Shown: piece after piece, positions 44,082-55,709 of the stretch
Layout: every line of letters begins with the position of its first letter
Numbering within the stretch: position 1 is the first letter of the stretch
NCBI RefSeq assembly: GCF_019320115.1
Contig: NC_089591.1
Span: 57,102,078-57,166,077 of the forward strand
Source of the DNA: Miscanthus floridulus
Lineage: Eukaryota; Streptophyta; Magnoliopsida; Poales; Poaceae
Length of the DNA stretch: 64,000 nt
Direction: 5' to 3'
Position numbers and translations under genes: made by a program
The notes under the pieces: model-generated
What the model was told of the DNA's origin: nothing
Database searches by the model: none
What the model saw: only the letters and a program-made list of their open reading frames with translations

Positions 44082-47000
44082 CTAATGGCAAGTGCGTGAA
44101 TTGTGGCCCAGTCTACCGCACTTGCCGCACTCGTACTGCTCGGGGTTAGTAAGAAATGGGGTTCCTCTCCCACGCCTCGTTCTTCTGGGTATCTGATCCA
44201 CAACCATCCTGTACATCATCCTCTTCCTTGATCCACACTTGTTCCAACGGTAAGCTGGATCCGTAATGTACTTTGGCCCATCATATGGATGCCACTCTCA
44301 AGGGTCCCAGAAAGGCATGAAGCGGGGGCTCCATGTGTGCACAAGCGTGTCGACACTAAACTCATGAGGTATCCTGCTCTCGATATTAAAGTTGTGATGC
44401 CTAGCTGCTGCCACCAAATGAGAACATACAAAGTGGCACTGCCTTGGTTTACCACAAGTGCATGTGAAATCTTGGAGGATTACCACATGCATTCTCACTC
44501 TCAGACCTCACCGTTGGACGTTGTACTGCCCCTATGCTCAATCTGATAAGTCCCTATAGCGTGGTCAAAACATATAACCACATGTGTGCCAGCCCTTTTA
44601 TTTGCCTTCTCTAGGTGTGCCTTTGGTTTTAGAGCCTATATCTCTCCATCACTCTGCAACTTTAATGCATGGGCATGTCTATCGTTGAACTAGGCAACAA
44701 GCTTGTAGAAGGTGAATTGAACGATTGCATTCATGGGCATACCACGTATCCCCAATAGCAACTTATTGAATGACTCTGCCATGTTGCTGCACTAAAACTC
44801 GTACCTCCATCCACCAGTGTCATGAGTTCTTGTCCATTTCTCCAAATCCCTCATCAAACCTACGAGCCATTGTCTACCTTCTGCATTTGATGTGGTTCTA
44901 ACCTACTCCAACTTTTTCTAAAAGTACTTGTCCTCAAGCTGTCGAGTAGCCTCTTGGAACAGATCAAAGTTATCCTTCACACCATCCTTCTAGAGTAGAT
45001 TCTCGGCAAGGTGCCGAGTACACCAACGATGGTGTAAAGGTGCATACCCCTCTATCTGCTCTCGCACGACATTAAGTATGCCCTGGTGCCTATCAGATAT
45101 GATTAACCCTGGGCAAATTACCACCCGAACCCAAACTACCCAAACCCGATCTACCCGGTTATAATTTTGGATAGTGATTCCAGAAACCCGAAATTAGTTC
45201 GGGAAATTCGGGTAACACCGCCCGGTACCCGATTTACCCATATTACCCGATTTACCCATATTCCATATATGCAAAAGAGCAGCAAGAACAAATAGCCCTA
45301 CCTCCAATCTTTCATGTTTCCTCTTCTATTTCTAATTTGAAATGGTTCAGTGCTTCAAGTGATACTGTGTGACTGTTTCTCTGTAATATTTATGTGACAT
45401 TGTGTTTTGACTCTATTTTTAATATTTTTGTACTTGTGAAGTGTGAACTTATGGTCTTATGCTATCTGGCACTGTTAGTACTTTGCTTATACATTTTCTC
45501 TATGAAATGCTGGAAACTTGGAAAAAACTGATTAACTGAATGCTGCTGAAATTCTGTACAAATGCTGGTTTTTCTGAATATCGGGTAGTTCGGGAATACC
45601 CGAACCCGAATTATCGGGTACCCAAAAATTTTGGGTAGTGGTTTTTCGAGGCTGAATTCGGGTAACATTTTCCATTACCCAAATTTCTTATTACCCGAAC
45701 TACCCGACCCAAAAAATTCGGGTAACCCAAATGCCCAGGGTTAGATATGATGCCAACCTCCCTGACAGGCCCAACCACATGTACCCAGACTAGCCTCAAG
45801 AACCACCCCCAACTGTCATTGTTCTCCTTCTCAACCAAAGCAAATGCCAAAGGAACCAACTTGTTGTTCGCGTCACAGGATATGTCCATAAGAAGTGTGC
45901 CCTGGTATTTGCCAATCAAGAATGTATCATCAATGGAGAAGACGGGACGACAGTGACTAAAGGCTTCGACACATTGAGGGAAGCACCAGAAAGCACAGAA
46001 GAATATCTGTCTCTCATCCTTCCATCCATTTGTTTTTGGGATATACTCATAATGCATGCCTGGACTCACCGCTTTGATTGCATTAAAAAGTACTGGTAGC
46101 TGCTCATACATATCCTCCTAGTCCCCATATATCATCTTCCACGCCCGCTGCTTAGCCCTCCAAGCTTTACCATAAGTTATCACATAACCTCCATACAATA
46201 CCTCAATGGTCCTAATAATTGTCCTAACCTTTATGTTGAGTTCTCTCTGCAATATTCCCATCAACCGCTTGGCAATGAGGGTAGATGTCAACTGTCGATG
46301 CTTCAGTGTCAACACATGGTCAGCACAATTGTGTGGCCCGACAACTTTTGTGATCTTCCACTTTTCGGTGACCTTTTGCTTCCTTGAACAAACCCTCCAT
46401 TGGCAGCGTTCCTTGTCACACACAACTGTGTAACGGCGCTCCATATATGAATGCAAGACCTTGTAAGGTCTCTTTCATATCACTGCAAACACTTGCAACC
46501 ACCTCATCAATGCAGGGAGGTCCTTGAATACCCTACCCTTCTCAATTACCATGTTAGGGTCAGCCTTAGGAGCTTCTAGGAGCTCATCATCACGTCCTTC
46601 TGCACACGCCTGATCAGAATGAGCAAGATCGCTAAACTCATGAACTCTTGGATGACGGCGGCTAGAAAAGATACACCTCAGCATCTCAACATCACTCTTT
46701 GTCAGCTCTCCAACAGGACGATCATCATCAGAATCAAGAGCCCTTGCCATCTCATATGGCTTCGAATCATTCATAATTTCAACACTATTGGAGCCACAGA
46801 ATCCATCTCCATAGTGCACTTGCGCAGCAACAGTGGGCACATCCATATTGTGAGGAATGTCTCCTGTAACATAAGTAGAAAAATGAGGAAAGAATGAAAA
46901 ATGGATGTAAGGAAGGGGGTAAGCTCTCAATAACCATGCAGATAAGACACTTACTCGGATGATTATGTATCAAAGGGATCTCATGAGGAGGATCAGCCAC

Positions 47001-47497
47001 AACATCATGAGTCTAACAAGCATCTCCAACTAGCTCATTGGGGACAAATTGAGCATCGGGAACCGTAGGTGCAACCTCCACATCCATATCAGGTTTCAGG
47101 ATGGGAGGGTCAAAGTGTGCCTGCTAACCCATTGGTGGGGAAAACCCATGAGGGATGGGATCAACTAACACCCGACGCACAACCACGTCCAAACTTTGGA
47201 TCTGACACTTCATAGCCGATCTCACATAGTTTTCCACTGGTCTACACACCCAATTGGGATCGTCTTCCTTAGGATGTTGGGAGGGGAACCTAGGTGAAGT
47301 ACACCCTCCACTGCGATGCCACCATCATCATCAGTTCTATGGCAATGTAGCTCCTCCCAAGCCCTTGCAACCAACTCACTAAATGAAGGCTTCTCATTAA
47401 ATAACACAAGCACACTTTGCATCTTAACAAACTCAACATATCCATACCGATCTCTTTCCACGGTGCCTCCATGATATATGCTCACTAGGTTGTCCAT
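44082..47497 (-). pseudogene. Mutator-like (MULE) transposase, broken and split by a hAT insertion
   Basis: On the minus strand, 47497-47222 gives the N-terminus (MDNLVSIYHGGTVERDRYGY) and 46930-46475 an acidic region with KGRVFKDLPALMRWLQVFAV. 46456-46118 gives the DNA-binding-like CDKERCQWRVCSRKQ segment. 46111-45750 gives the MULE catalytic core, SIDDTFLIGKYQGTLLMDIS followed by AFALVEKENNDSWGWFLRLV. After the insertion come SDRHQGILN, HHRWCTRHLAENLL and the SWIM finger CTCGKPRQCHFVCSHLVAAA (44498-44298), then a CCHC knuckle, CGKCGRLGHNSRTC, near 44100. The domain order is complete, so the ancestor was autonomous. Stops (mostly TAG) and the 640-bp insertion prevent function. Confidence 0.88.
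45104..45743. mobile_element. hAT-type non-autonomous element inside the MULE transposase
   Basis: The 640-bp insertion begins TAACCCTGGGCA and ends TGCCCAGGGTTA, perfect 12-bp inverted repeats. It is flanked by GATATGAT on both sides (45096-45103, 45744-45751), an 8-bp target duplication. The subterminal parts are rich in ACCCGAACCC and CGGGTA words in both orientations, as in plant hAT MITEs. It has no transposase. Confidence 0.95.
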
Positions 47498-48531
47498 CTA
47501 GTAGTTCAAACAAAAATTGAAATATAGTTCGTTTAGTCCAAACTAGCTGCTATATAGTACCTCTCTAATAGATACTAACCAACTACACCCTAAATAACTA
47601 TGTCACTAGCTATCTAACTATATTTATCTCACTAACTAAATCAACTAGCTATCTAATAACTATATCTATGTACCTATGTCACTAGCTATCTAACTATATT
47701 TATCTAACTATATCTACCTCACTAACTAAATCAACTACCTGCATCATCAAATTTACTAGAAACTTCCAAATAATCAAAGTAGCACTACAATTAAAGCTAA
47801 CTAAGTACCTACATTGCATATTCAAAAAATTTACCTGTCCAAGTCAATGCAACGATGCAACGTGGATGCGGATGCCGGGACCGGAGCAGGACAGGGACGT
47901 GGAGGATGGGATCGACGACAAGGTCACGGCGCGCTGGGAGCAGGGGCCGTGTCATGGCCGGGGCCACTGGAGGGAGCGCCTATGCGCGCGGCGGACGCGG
48001 TGAGCCGGGATGAGGTGGCGCCCGGGAGGGGCGGCGCGCGGCCAGCACGACGGGGGCCGGCGCGGGCCGGGAGGGGTGGCATGCGGGCTGGGGCCACGAG
48101 CGCCCTGCACGGCGGGGGCCAGCACGGGTGTGGGTGCGGGCTGGGGCCATGGACGGCCAGGGCTACGCGTGACGACGGGCGGGGCGGTGCGGCAGCGCTG
48201 GCGGCGCCCTGGCTCGGGAGCGGTAGAGAGAGAGGAAGAGAGAAAGGAATGGAGGGCCCATACGTAAGACAGGGCTTGGCGCCAATAACCACGGCGCCAA
48301 GATCTACGGCGCCAAGCTCGGTGCCAAGATCTACGGCGCCAAGGTGTCTACCAAGTCACCGTCACGTCTGCGTCGAACCAAGACCTAGGCGCCAAAATTT
48401 ATGGTGCCAAGACATGTAAGCTCGGCGCCACCAACTATGGCGCCGAGCTAAGGGTCCAGATTTTGAAAGCATACCTTCAGGGGCATATTTGTGAATTTTT
48501 TTTAAAAAATGGCTAAAAACAAAAAATTCGG
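47498..48531. other. Upstream region of the MULE transposase
   Basis: 47570-47760 is an A/T-rich array of AACTATATCTA, TCACTAGCTATC and CTCACTAACTAAATC words. 47860-48240 is very GC-rich without supported coding sequence on either strand. 48278-48444 holds seven GGCGCC palindromes. The region would contain the promoter and 5' end of the MULE; duplication copy B starts at 48532. Terminal inverted repeats were not found. Confidence 0.5.
48278..48444. repeat. Cluster of seven GGCGCC palindromes in CGGCGCCAAG-like units
   Basis: GGCGCC occurs at 48278, 48293, 48308, 48335, 48388, 48424 and 48439, with two GGTGCC variants between them. Units read TCTACGGCGCCAAG, often separated by 9 bases. It lies about 800 bp upstream of the MULE transposase start on the opposite flank. 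Confidence 0.85.
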
Positions 48532-49955
48532 CCATCACTACCGCTTCCTCCTTCGCGGCCCTACCTGCTCGTGACTGCCAGTAGCAGTCACGTAGGCGCA
48601 CAGGCGCCGACCGCTGCATGTGGCCAGGTGGCTAGGAGAGGTGCCCGTCGCTGGTCGGGCGCAGGCACAGCTGGCCACAGCCAGGCCGCGCCACCATCCT
48701 CGGCCGCCGGCTTGCCAGAATTGGTTGTTTCCCCGCCCTGTGTTGCGTCGTACGGAAGAAGGGTGAAAATCACATATTGGAAGAGTATGTTTCAAGTGTT
48801 TCAGATGTTTCAGAGGTATGTTGCAAGTGTTGTATATCGATGTTACAAAAGTATAGCAGGTTGTTGCACATGTTGTAATAGCTATACACATATGTATCAA
48901 GTGTAAGTTTCAAATGTTTCATACTTTGATCTGTTCCATACGTATGTTCTTAGTGTTTTATTTTAATGTTGCAAAATTAGATCTAGACGTTGCATATACA
49001 TGCATGTTGCAAGCATATGTTTCAAGTGTTATCAGGTGTTTCATATGGACGTTACATATGTTTGCAATGGTTTTCAAATGTTTTTAGACGTTTTCACGTC
49101 TGTTTTCATACGCTTGTTTCAAGTGTTTTATCTGTCTTCTTTTGTATGGTACAGCTATTGCATCTGGATGTTTCAAAAGTGAATTGGAGTGTTGCACATG
49201 AGATGCGCGTGGGAGGCAACTAGCGGTGCGGGCGACATTCAGGGCGGTGTGGGTGACGTCCGGGGTGACGCGGGGGCACTGCAGGTGCACTCGCTTGTAA
49301 GCCTGACGCACTAGGTGCTCACTCCATGTGCGGGCACCGTTTCTACGCTAACGTCCGGATCGGGTGTCCGGGCGCTTGGAAGTTTGAATATGATTTCTCT
49401 TATTTGTTATGTCAGCCATTTGTATACTCCTTATTCGGTTATTCCCTTCTTTACAGATACCATTTTTTAAAACAACTGTTATTCTGTTCAAATTTATGTG
49501 TATGCAACAACGCACAATCCAATATCTAGTTGATCCAACGAAGTGCAACGTTCCTCACGTGGCAGAGGTCGGAACACCCGGTACACAACAAGACGCCTGC
49601 AGCCACACCCACACAGACAACGCACAGAAACTACCAAGTACCAAGGCTAGTCTCAAACAAGGGGCCTGCAGCCACTCAGGTCACAGGGTACAGAAAACTA
49701 TCAACGCTAGCCTCCAACGCCAACCGGGCAGTCCAAGCTAGGCCTGTCGCCGCCCCGGTCCCGCAGCGACTCCCACACACACCCGTTGCACTCCCGGCAC
49801 CATGAAAACAGGCGCGCCCATCGTCTCTCGCCCCGCTCTCCCACGCCAACACGCACACACATCCTTCAGCTCGCCACCACACCACACACAGAACGCGTGC
49901 TCCTCCCTTCCTGATTGAGCAACGAGCAAGCTACCTAGCTAGAGGACACGACACG

Positions 49956-52347
49956 ATGGCCTTGCAGTTGCAGGTCACCGGCGGCGTGGGCTGCTGCTGC
50001 CCTCGTCCTCTCCCGGGCAGTCGTGGCCGGCGGTTGCCGCAGGCGGCGGCGGCGCTGTGTCGCCCGCCCCGCGCGGTAGTGTCCGGCGCGACCACGGTGG
50101 TGGAGGAGGACGAGGGCAAGGTGAGGCTGGGCGGCTCAAACGTCGCCGTCACCAAGCTCGGCATCGGCGCGTGGTCCTGGGGCGACACCACCTACTGGAA
50201 CGACTCCGAGTGGGACGGTACGTGGGAATTCACCTCCTGCTGCGCGCTGCTGTGATGCTTGTTCTCGTTCTCATTCTTGCTCGGGGGTGCGCGCGGACGT
50301 CAACGTTTCCTGAAATCCTGGCCATGCTTCTTCCAGTGCGCACACCTGCCCGATGCATTGCCAACAATGAATCGTACGTGCATACTGTGTGTGTAACTTG
50401 CACGCATGATAGCCAGCAACGAGATTGGCATGTTTGCCAATCCCTTGTCTTTCTAATTTCTATAGTACGATGATCCCGCTGCTTCAGGAAAAGTCCTACT
50501 CGATCTTTGCCTTAACCGTGACCGAATCATCACATACTATTGCTCGGCTAGCATTGGTTTAGCATGTCAATGGCCAATTTGCTCCGTTCCGAATGTAGCG
50601 CTATGTGATTAGTTTCTTTGACCTGAATTGTCAGATAGGAGATTGAGGGAGGCACAGGACGCGTTCGATGCGAGCATCGATAACGGGATGACCTTCTTCG
50701 ATACCGCAGAAGTATACGGTACAGCGGTAAGAAACTAAACTATAAACCAACTACCTAGCTCACTCACTCCTCCCAAATTCAGTTCTGAAGGAAGGCACAG
50801 CTGTATCTAACTAGGGATCCTTCTGTTCTACAGCTCATGGGAGCGGTCAATTCTGAAAGTTTACTAGGAGGGTAATATCCTATCTTCCGTTGTTTGATAC
50901 TTTAAAATTTTGTATAAAAAAAGAGATTATGTATAACAGTAATTTTCATCAAGTGATGTATGCCTTGCCATCAGATTCATCAAGGAAAGGCAACAGAAGG
51001 AACCGGTCGAGGTGGCCGTCGCAACAAAGTTCGCTGCCCTTCCTTGGAGATTCGGAAGGGGTAGTGTTCTTTCCGCGCTGAAGAAATCACTAGACCGTCT
51101 TGGCCTATCGTCAGTTGAGCTCTACCAACTCCACTGGTTGGTTTTCCTGTTCTTTCTGCAGATACATGTTTCTTGCCCGTAAAAATGCAAGTTTTTATTT
51201 ATGTTTTCATTATCTTTTGCCAGGCCAGGGATTTGGGGGAACGAAGGTAACCGATGCAGCATACCCTTTGCAAAAGTTAAATCTGATTGACTAATCAGTG
51301 AACTTCGTTGTTCTGACATGACTGAGCATGCATGATGCAGGATACCTTGATGGCCTTGCCGATGCTTATGAGCAAGGCCTAGTAAAGTCTGTTGGAGTCT
51401 CAAACTACAATGGTTTGTATCATGTCTTGAACTCGCAAAAATGATATTGCGTTCTCATTGAAATAACAATATCTACTATGACTTATATAAAGAGAAGCGC
51501 CTTCGGGATGCACATGCTCGCCTGAAGAAGAGGGGGGTTCCACTTGCTGCAAACCAGGTGAATTACAGCCTCATATACAGAACCCCTGAGCTGAATGGTG
51601 TGAAGGCAGCTTGTGATGAGCTCGGTATCACCTTGATTGCTTATTCCCCGATTGCCCAAGGTAGGAGCTAGTCTCTTAATTATTTACCCAATTATGCGAC
51701 CATGTTAAATTAAACAGTTTTGGATTGATGTAAGCCCAATACAATTTTTTTTTGTTTTCCAATCTCATTCCTGCACTAATTTGTTCCCATAATTCAGGTG
51801 TTCTGACAGGTAAGTACACTCCAGAAAATCCCCCTACTGGTCCTCGAGCGAATACATACACACCTGAGTTCCTTACCAAGGTTAGTGTTCTGTAAACTAG
51901 AGCTCGCTGGTTACACTGACACACAGCTTCAATCTCTGCAATTCAACTTTATTATCCGAAATCTGAAGATGCATCATGTCATATATGTACAGCTCCAACC
52001 ACTTATGAACAGGATTAAAGAGATTGGAGCAAGCTATGGCAAGAGTCCAACCCAGGTACGCTGCTTCACCAAAAAAAGCTTGGAACATCTCCAGATCAAA
52101 AACATTTGAGATCATAACGAGATGCATGAACACGGTTGATCTTCCCTTTGTTCCTTCGTTTCAGGTGTCTCTGAACTGGCTGACCTGCCAGGGGAACGTG
52201 GTGCCAATTCCCGGAGCCAAGAATGCCAGCCAGGCCAAGGAGTTCGCCGGCGCACTCGGTTGGAGCCTGACAGGAGACGAGGTCGAGGAGCTACGAACTC
52301 TGGCACGCGAGATCAAGGGCATCAAGATGCCCATTGAGGAGTCGTAG
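49956..52347 (+). CDS. Aldo-keto reductase, chloroplast-type (At1g06690-like), copy B
   Basis: Ten exons: 49956-50217, 50635-50726, 50834-50871, 50975-51136, 51224-51246, 51341-51412, 51493-51660, 51798-51880, 51993-52055, 52165-52347. They give 381 codons, all GT-AG introns and every phase as in copy A. By my reading the protein differs from copy A at four positions: Val for Ala42, Gly for Ser60, Asn for Ser62 and Ser for Ala209. Three lie in or near the transit peptide and mature start, and none is in the catalytic tetrad (Asp110, Tyr115, Lys149, His184). Intron 7 is short because the MITE is absent, and about 170 bp of unchanged upstream sequence adjoin the repeat block. The gene looks functional, presumably an NADPH-dependent plastid oxidoreductase with unknown substrate. 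Confidence 0.93.
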
Positions 52348-52823
52348 ATACTCTGCATTTCACCAACCCATGGTATAGAACTGATTGGAGATTATATAAG
52401 GTTTTAAAGCGAGACGAAGAAAACGCACGGATCTAGAAATGAACCAGGATGTGTTAGTAGAAAATGCAGCTTTCAACGAATCTCATGCCTAAGCACTGTA
52501 ACTCTGCATGTATGCATTATTCATTTGCCAAAACCAGGGCTGTAGCGCTGCTCCCTGTTTTGTGCTGTACAAAAACTTAGAATGGAAAGATAGCGACTGT
52601 TGTGCCGCAAAGCAACGCAAAAAAAAAAAAAAAACCTACTCAAAGTGAAAGAAAAGTTACAATTTGCTTTACAGTGTTTGTAAATTTGTGACATGACTAT
52701 TGTAAGCAAGAAAATATTATAAAGTGTAAAATACGCTGCCAACATAAATATGTCAGGGAAATGTTCATGTAACATAGTTCATTGTTATAAGAACTTCAAG
52801 AAGTAAGAAGTTATATTTGCTTT

Positions 52824-53223
52824 AACTCAAGCACTGCCTGATCAATCTTCAGCTGGTGGGAAACATGGTGTTCCCAGTGATCAGGGAGCTACAGAAAGGG
52901 CGCGGACTCCATCTTCGCCTGCGTTGCGTGGGAGCTTTGGAAGGAGCGTAATGCGCGGTGCTTTCGTGGAGCAGTCATCCAAGTTCCAAACCTGCTGCCC
53001 ACGATCAAGCGAGAAGCCGAGTTGTGGGTGCAAGCCGGCGCAAAAATTTGGGTTGTCTATTGCAACGAGTAGTACCTTAGAAAGCTTTGTTGTTTGTCTA
53101 GGCTGGGCCAATGCACTTATGTTATGTATAATCCTTCGCCCACCTAGATAGATTAAGATGTAACAAAAATTTCTCTCTTAATACAAAAGCACACAAACCT
53201 TTTGCGTGCTCAAGAAAAAGAAG
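52824..53223 (+). mobile_element. 5'-truncated LINE 3' end, copy B
   Basis: It is flanked by AAGTTATATTTGCTTT (52808-52823) and AAGTTATATTTGTTTT (53224-53239). It retains the piece deleted in copy A, so the C-terminal peptide reads on through LWKERNARCFRGAVIQVPNL and IKREAELWVQAGAK, typical of plant L1 proteins. Confidence 0.85.
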
Positions 53224-53246
53224 AAGTTATATTTGTTTTTAAATTA

Positions 53247-53332
53247 GGGCTGGAAGGGGTGGAGGGCTCGGGTGGTCAGTTGCACCAAGTCTTAGGTAGC
53301 CCGAGTTCGAATCCCCGTGGTGCCACTCTCGC
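53247..53332 (+). mobile_element. tRNA-derived SINE-like segment, copy B
   Basis: The same A-box-like and B-box (GAGTTCGAATCCCC) sequences occur as at 19446-19535. Downstream the copy is shorter, lacking the second GATAGGATAGGCATCGGCC unit and the poly-G block. Confidence 0.5.
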
Positions 53333-53652
53333 CAAGATAGGATAGGCATCGGCCATACATTACCTTGGTGTTAGTACACCTTGTTCTCATTTCTCTTATT
53401 TTTTTACACGGAAGTCCGTGTCATTCTTTCTTTTTTCTTAGATTGTTTATCGAATCAGAGTCTTTCTCGTTGTAAGCTACTGGTTCAGATCATGATAGGA
53501 AGGCCGACCTTTGTCTTGTTCATTTAGAGAATACTCAATAGCTGGCTGCTTTTGGTACTAGCATTCCTCTAACACAGAGGGTCAACCTAGCCTTTGCCCT
53601 GCTTTTCTAAAATTAGCATCCCTCTAACATAGGGGCTAACCTAGCCTCTGCA

Positions 53653-53671
53653 CCCCCCCCCCCCCCCCCCC
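53653..53671 (+). repeat. Poly-C tract, 19 nt
   Basis: A run of 19 C precedes a T-run. The homologous place in copy A (about 20119) has a short C-run before its T-run, so the tract has expanded in copy B. Confidence 0.9.
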
Positions 53672-54021
53672 TTTTTTTCTAAAATAATGGCTTTAGACTT
53701 CTATCAATTCAACAAAATATGGTAATCAACACGCTATAAATACGAAAAAGGACTCCATAAGTTTGTTTCAAACAATAATTCTCAAATCATATAAAGTTGG
53801 GATGGATAACATATATTCATACTTGAGTCTATAAGTTTGTTCTATAAAATAATTCTCAAATCTTATAAAGTTGAGATGAATAATATGTATCCTTTATACA
53901 TCAGTTTCCACTTGCCTGTAAGATCAAGCCTTTTTGGAAAGACTCAGAATGGAGATGCAAGTTGAGAAATTATACAACCATGTGTAGAAAATTAGTACCT
54001 GATGATGTTATAGATACAAAT

Positions 54022-55388
54022 CATATTCCGAATATTGTCCATCACAATTGCATGATTGGCTCATCTTCATTTGATTCCATGTTATTCCATCTATATGAGC
54101 TTGCAATCATAATAAGACCATTTCATTTGCATATGACCATGTCTCTTTTTACTTTTGCACCTTGGCTTGATATTTCTTCACAACACCATTACTCTTTATA
54201 ATTTTCCTTCCCCATGCTTCCAACTTGATCAATATCAATGCATGGTGATTTTTCAAATCTTTGTCCATACAAGCAAACCGTTATTGATACCATCTTATAT
54301 CCATTATATGTTGTCTCCTTTGTCATTTGATTTTTGCTTGCCATTTCTTCACTTATGCATTCATGACTCATTCTTCAAACTTGATACATACAACTCAACT
54401 ATCGATCTCTTCTTATTCATGCAAATCAAGTCATAATTGGGACCAAACCATATTCATGTTGTTTCTCCTTTTCCCTTATCAAACATGCTCGCCTCTTCTT
54501 CATTTGAGATAGACATGAGTTTGATATGATAATTTGCAATGAAACATATTCAAAGACCCATCAAACTCACTAGTCCTTTAATTGTTTTGTGGTCCAATTA
54601 CCTAAATCCACCAAGGGGCCTATATACACTTTATTATATACCTTTCTGTAATATTAAAACCAAAGTGGTTCCTTCGTCTGTCTTACCTTGCTTTGTTCCA
54701 AAATCTTTTTTCATTCAAACGGTCATCCGTCTTACCTTCCTTCGTTCTTTTTTTTTTCGTTCTGTCCATCACCTCCTGCTTCCGAGCACTACCCCTAGTT
54801 TTGATTTTTCAGTTTTTTTTTCTAGTTTTAGTCCAATTTTTTCTAGGTCTGTTCCTATAAATATACAAAACAACGAAGAATGGAGACAACATCACATGTC
54901 TATGGACCATGATCCACGGGCCTTCCTTAAAAAACACAAAATCTCACCACCAAGTTGTTTATGTAGTTATAATTAGAAATGGAACTTATCTTATCAGAAC
55001 CTAGTTTAATTGATGATTCAACTAATCGAATTGTAAATTGAAATCTTAAGTGGTTTGTTGTTTAATCCAATCTCCTCCGGTTTGTATGCACGCACCAATT
55101 CAATCCTCGCGACAAGGATTGTCTCGTAGAAAATCAAGTGAGGTTTTCCATCCGAATTATTAAAACACATGGATAGGATGAAAATTAAAATTACGATACA
55201 GCGACATGTTTGCTACTCCTGATTATTGAAGCTACGTGAGGGTTGCTGCAGCTAGCACCTTGCCCTAACTGTGGGTGGCCATTCGAGAAGCTGTTGGCCA
55301 GCCTGCAGCTCGCTGTTCATAGCAGGTGAACATGGCGCGTGTCGGCTTGTGCAGGAAATTTACTGTGCACAGTCAGTCGTGCAGGCTT
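54022..55388. other. Intergenic A/T-rich DNA without recognised gene
   Basis: The strand is pyrimidine-rich, with many TTCATTT, CTTGAT and CATTTC words. ORFs here are short and without domains. No repeat family was recognised. Confidence 0.5.
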
Positions 55389-55709
55389 GGGTGTTTGATT
55401 AGTGGCTCCTAAAATTTATGTTGCATTAAATATTTAGATACTAATAAAGAGCATTAAATATAAATTAATTATAAAATCAATTATATAGATGGAGACTAAT
55501 TTGCGAGACGGTTTTTTAAATCTAATTAATCTGTCATTAACATATGTTTACGGTAGCACCACGTTGTCAAATCATGAACTAGACTTAAAAGATTCGTCTC
55601 GTAAATTAGTCGTAAGTTGTATAATTAGTCTATATTTAATACTCTATACATGTGTCTAAACATTTGATGTGATAGGAATTTTAGAAGCGCGCTTAGAAAC
55701 CAAATGACC
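55389..55709. mobile_element. Probable MITE with imperfect inverted ends
   Basis: The left end GGTGTTTGATTAGTGGCTCC, continuing TAAAATTT, pairs imperfectly with the complement of AATTTTAGAAGCGCGCTTAG, AAACCAAATGACC. The internal AAAAGATTCGTCTCGTAAATT is the core of a widespread grass MITE group related to the element in AKR-A intron 7. The target duplication is not clear. Confidence 0.6.

Larger units (their letters stand above)
48532..54021 (+). repeat. Segmental duplication, copy B (contains AKR-B)
   Basis: It is the counterpart of 13985-20477 in the same orientation. AKR exons 1-7 are at a constant offset of 33,995 bases, showing no net indel over that span. It lacks the hAT-type element, intron-7 MITE and poly-G block of copy A. 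It continues past the homologous end (GATACAAAT) into CATATTCCG, so it may preserve the original right flank. Confidence 0.95.

Noticed and set aside
47814..48419. ORF of 201 codons (+) and its antisense partner
   Set aside because: The Gly/Ala/Arg-rich composition comes from extreme GC; no homologous features. It lies in the MULE upstream region.
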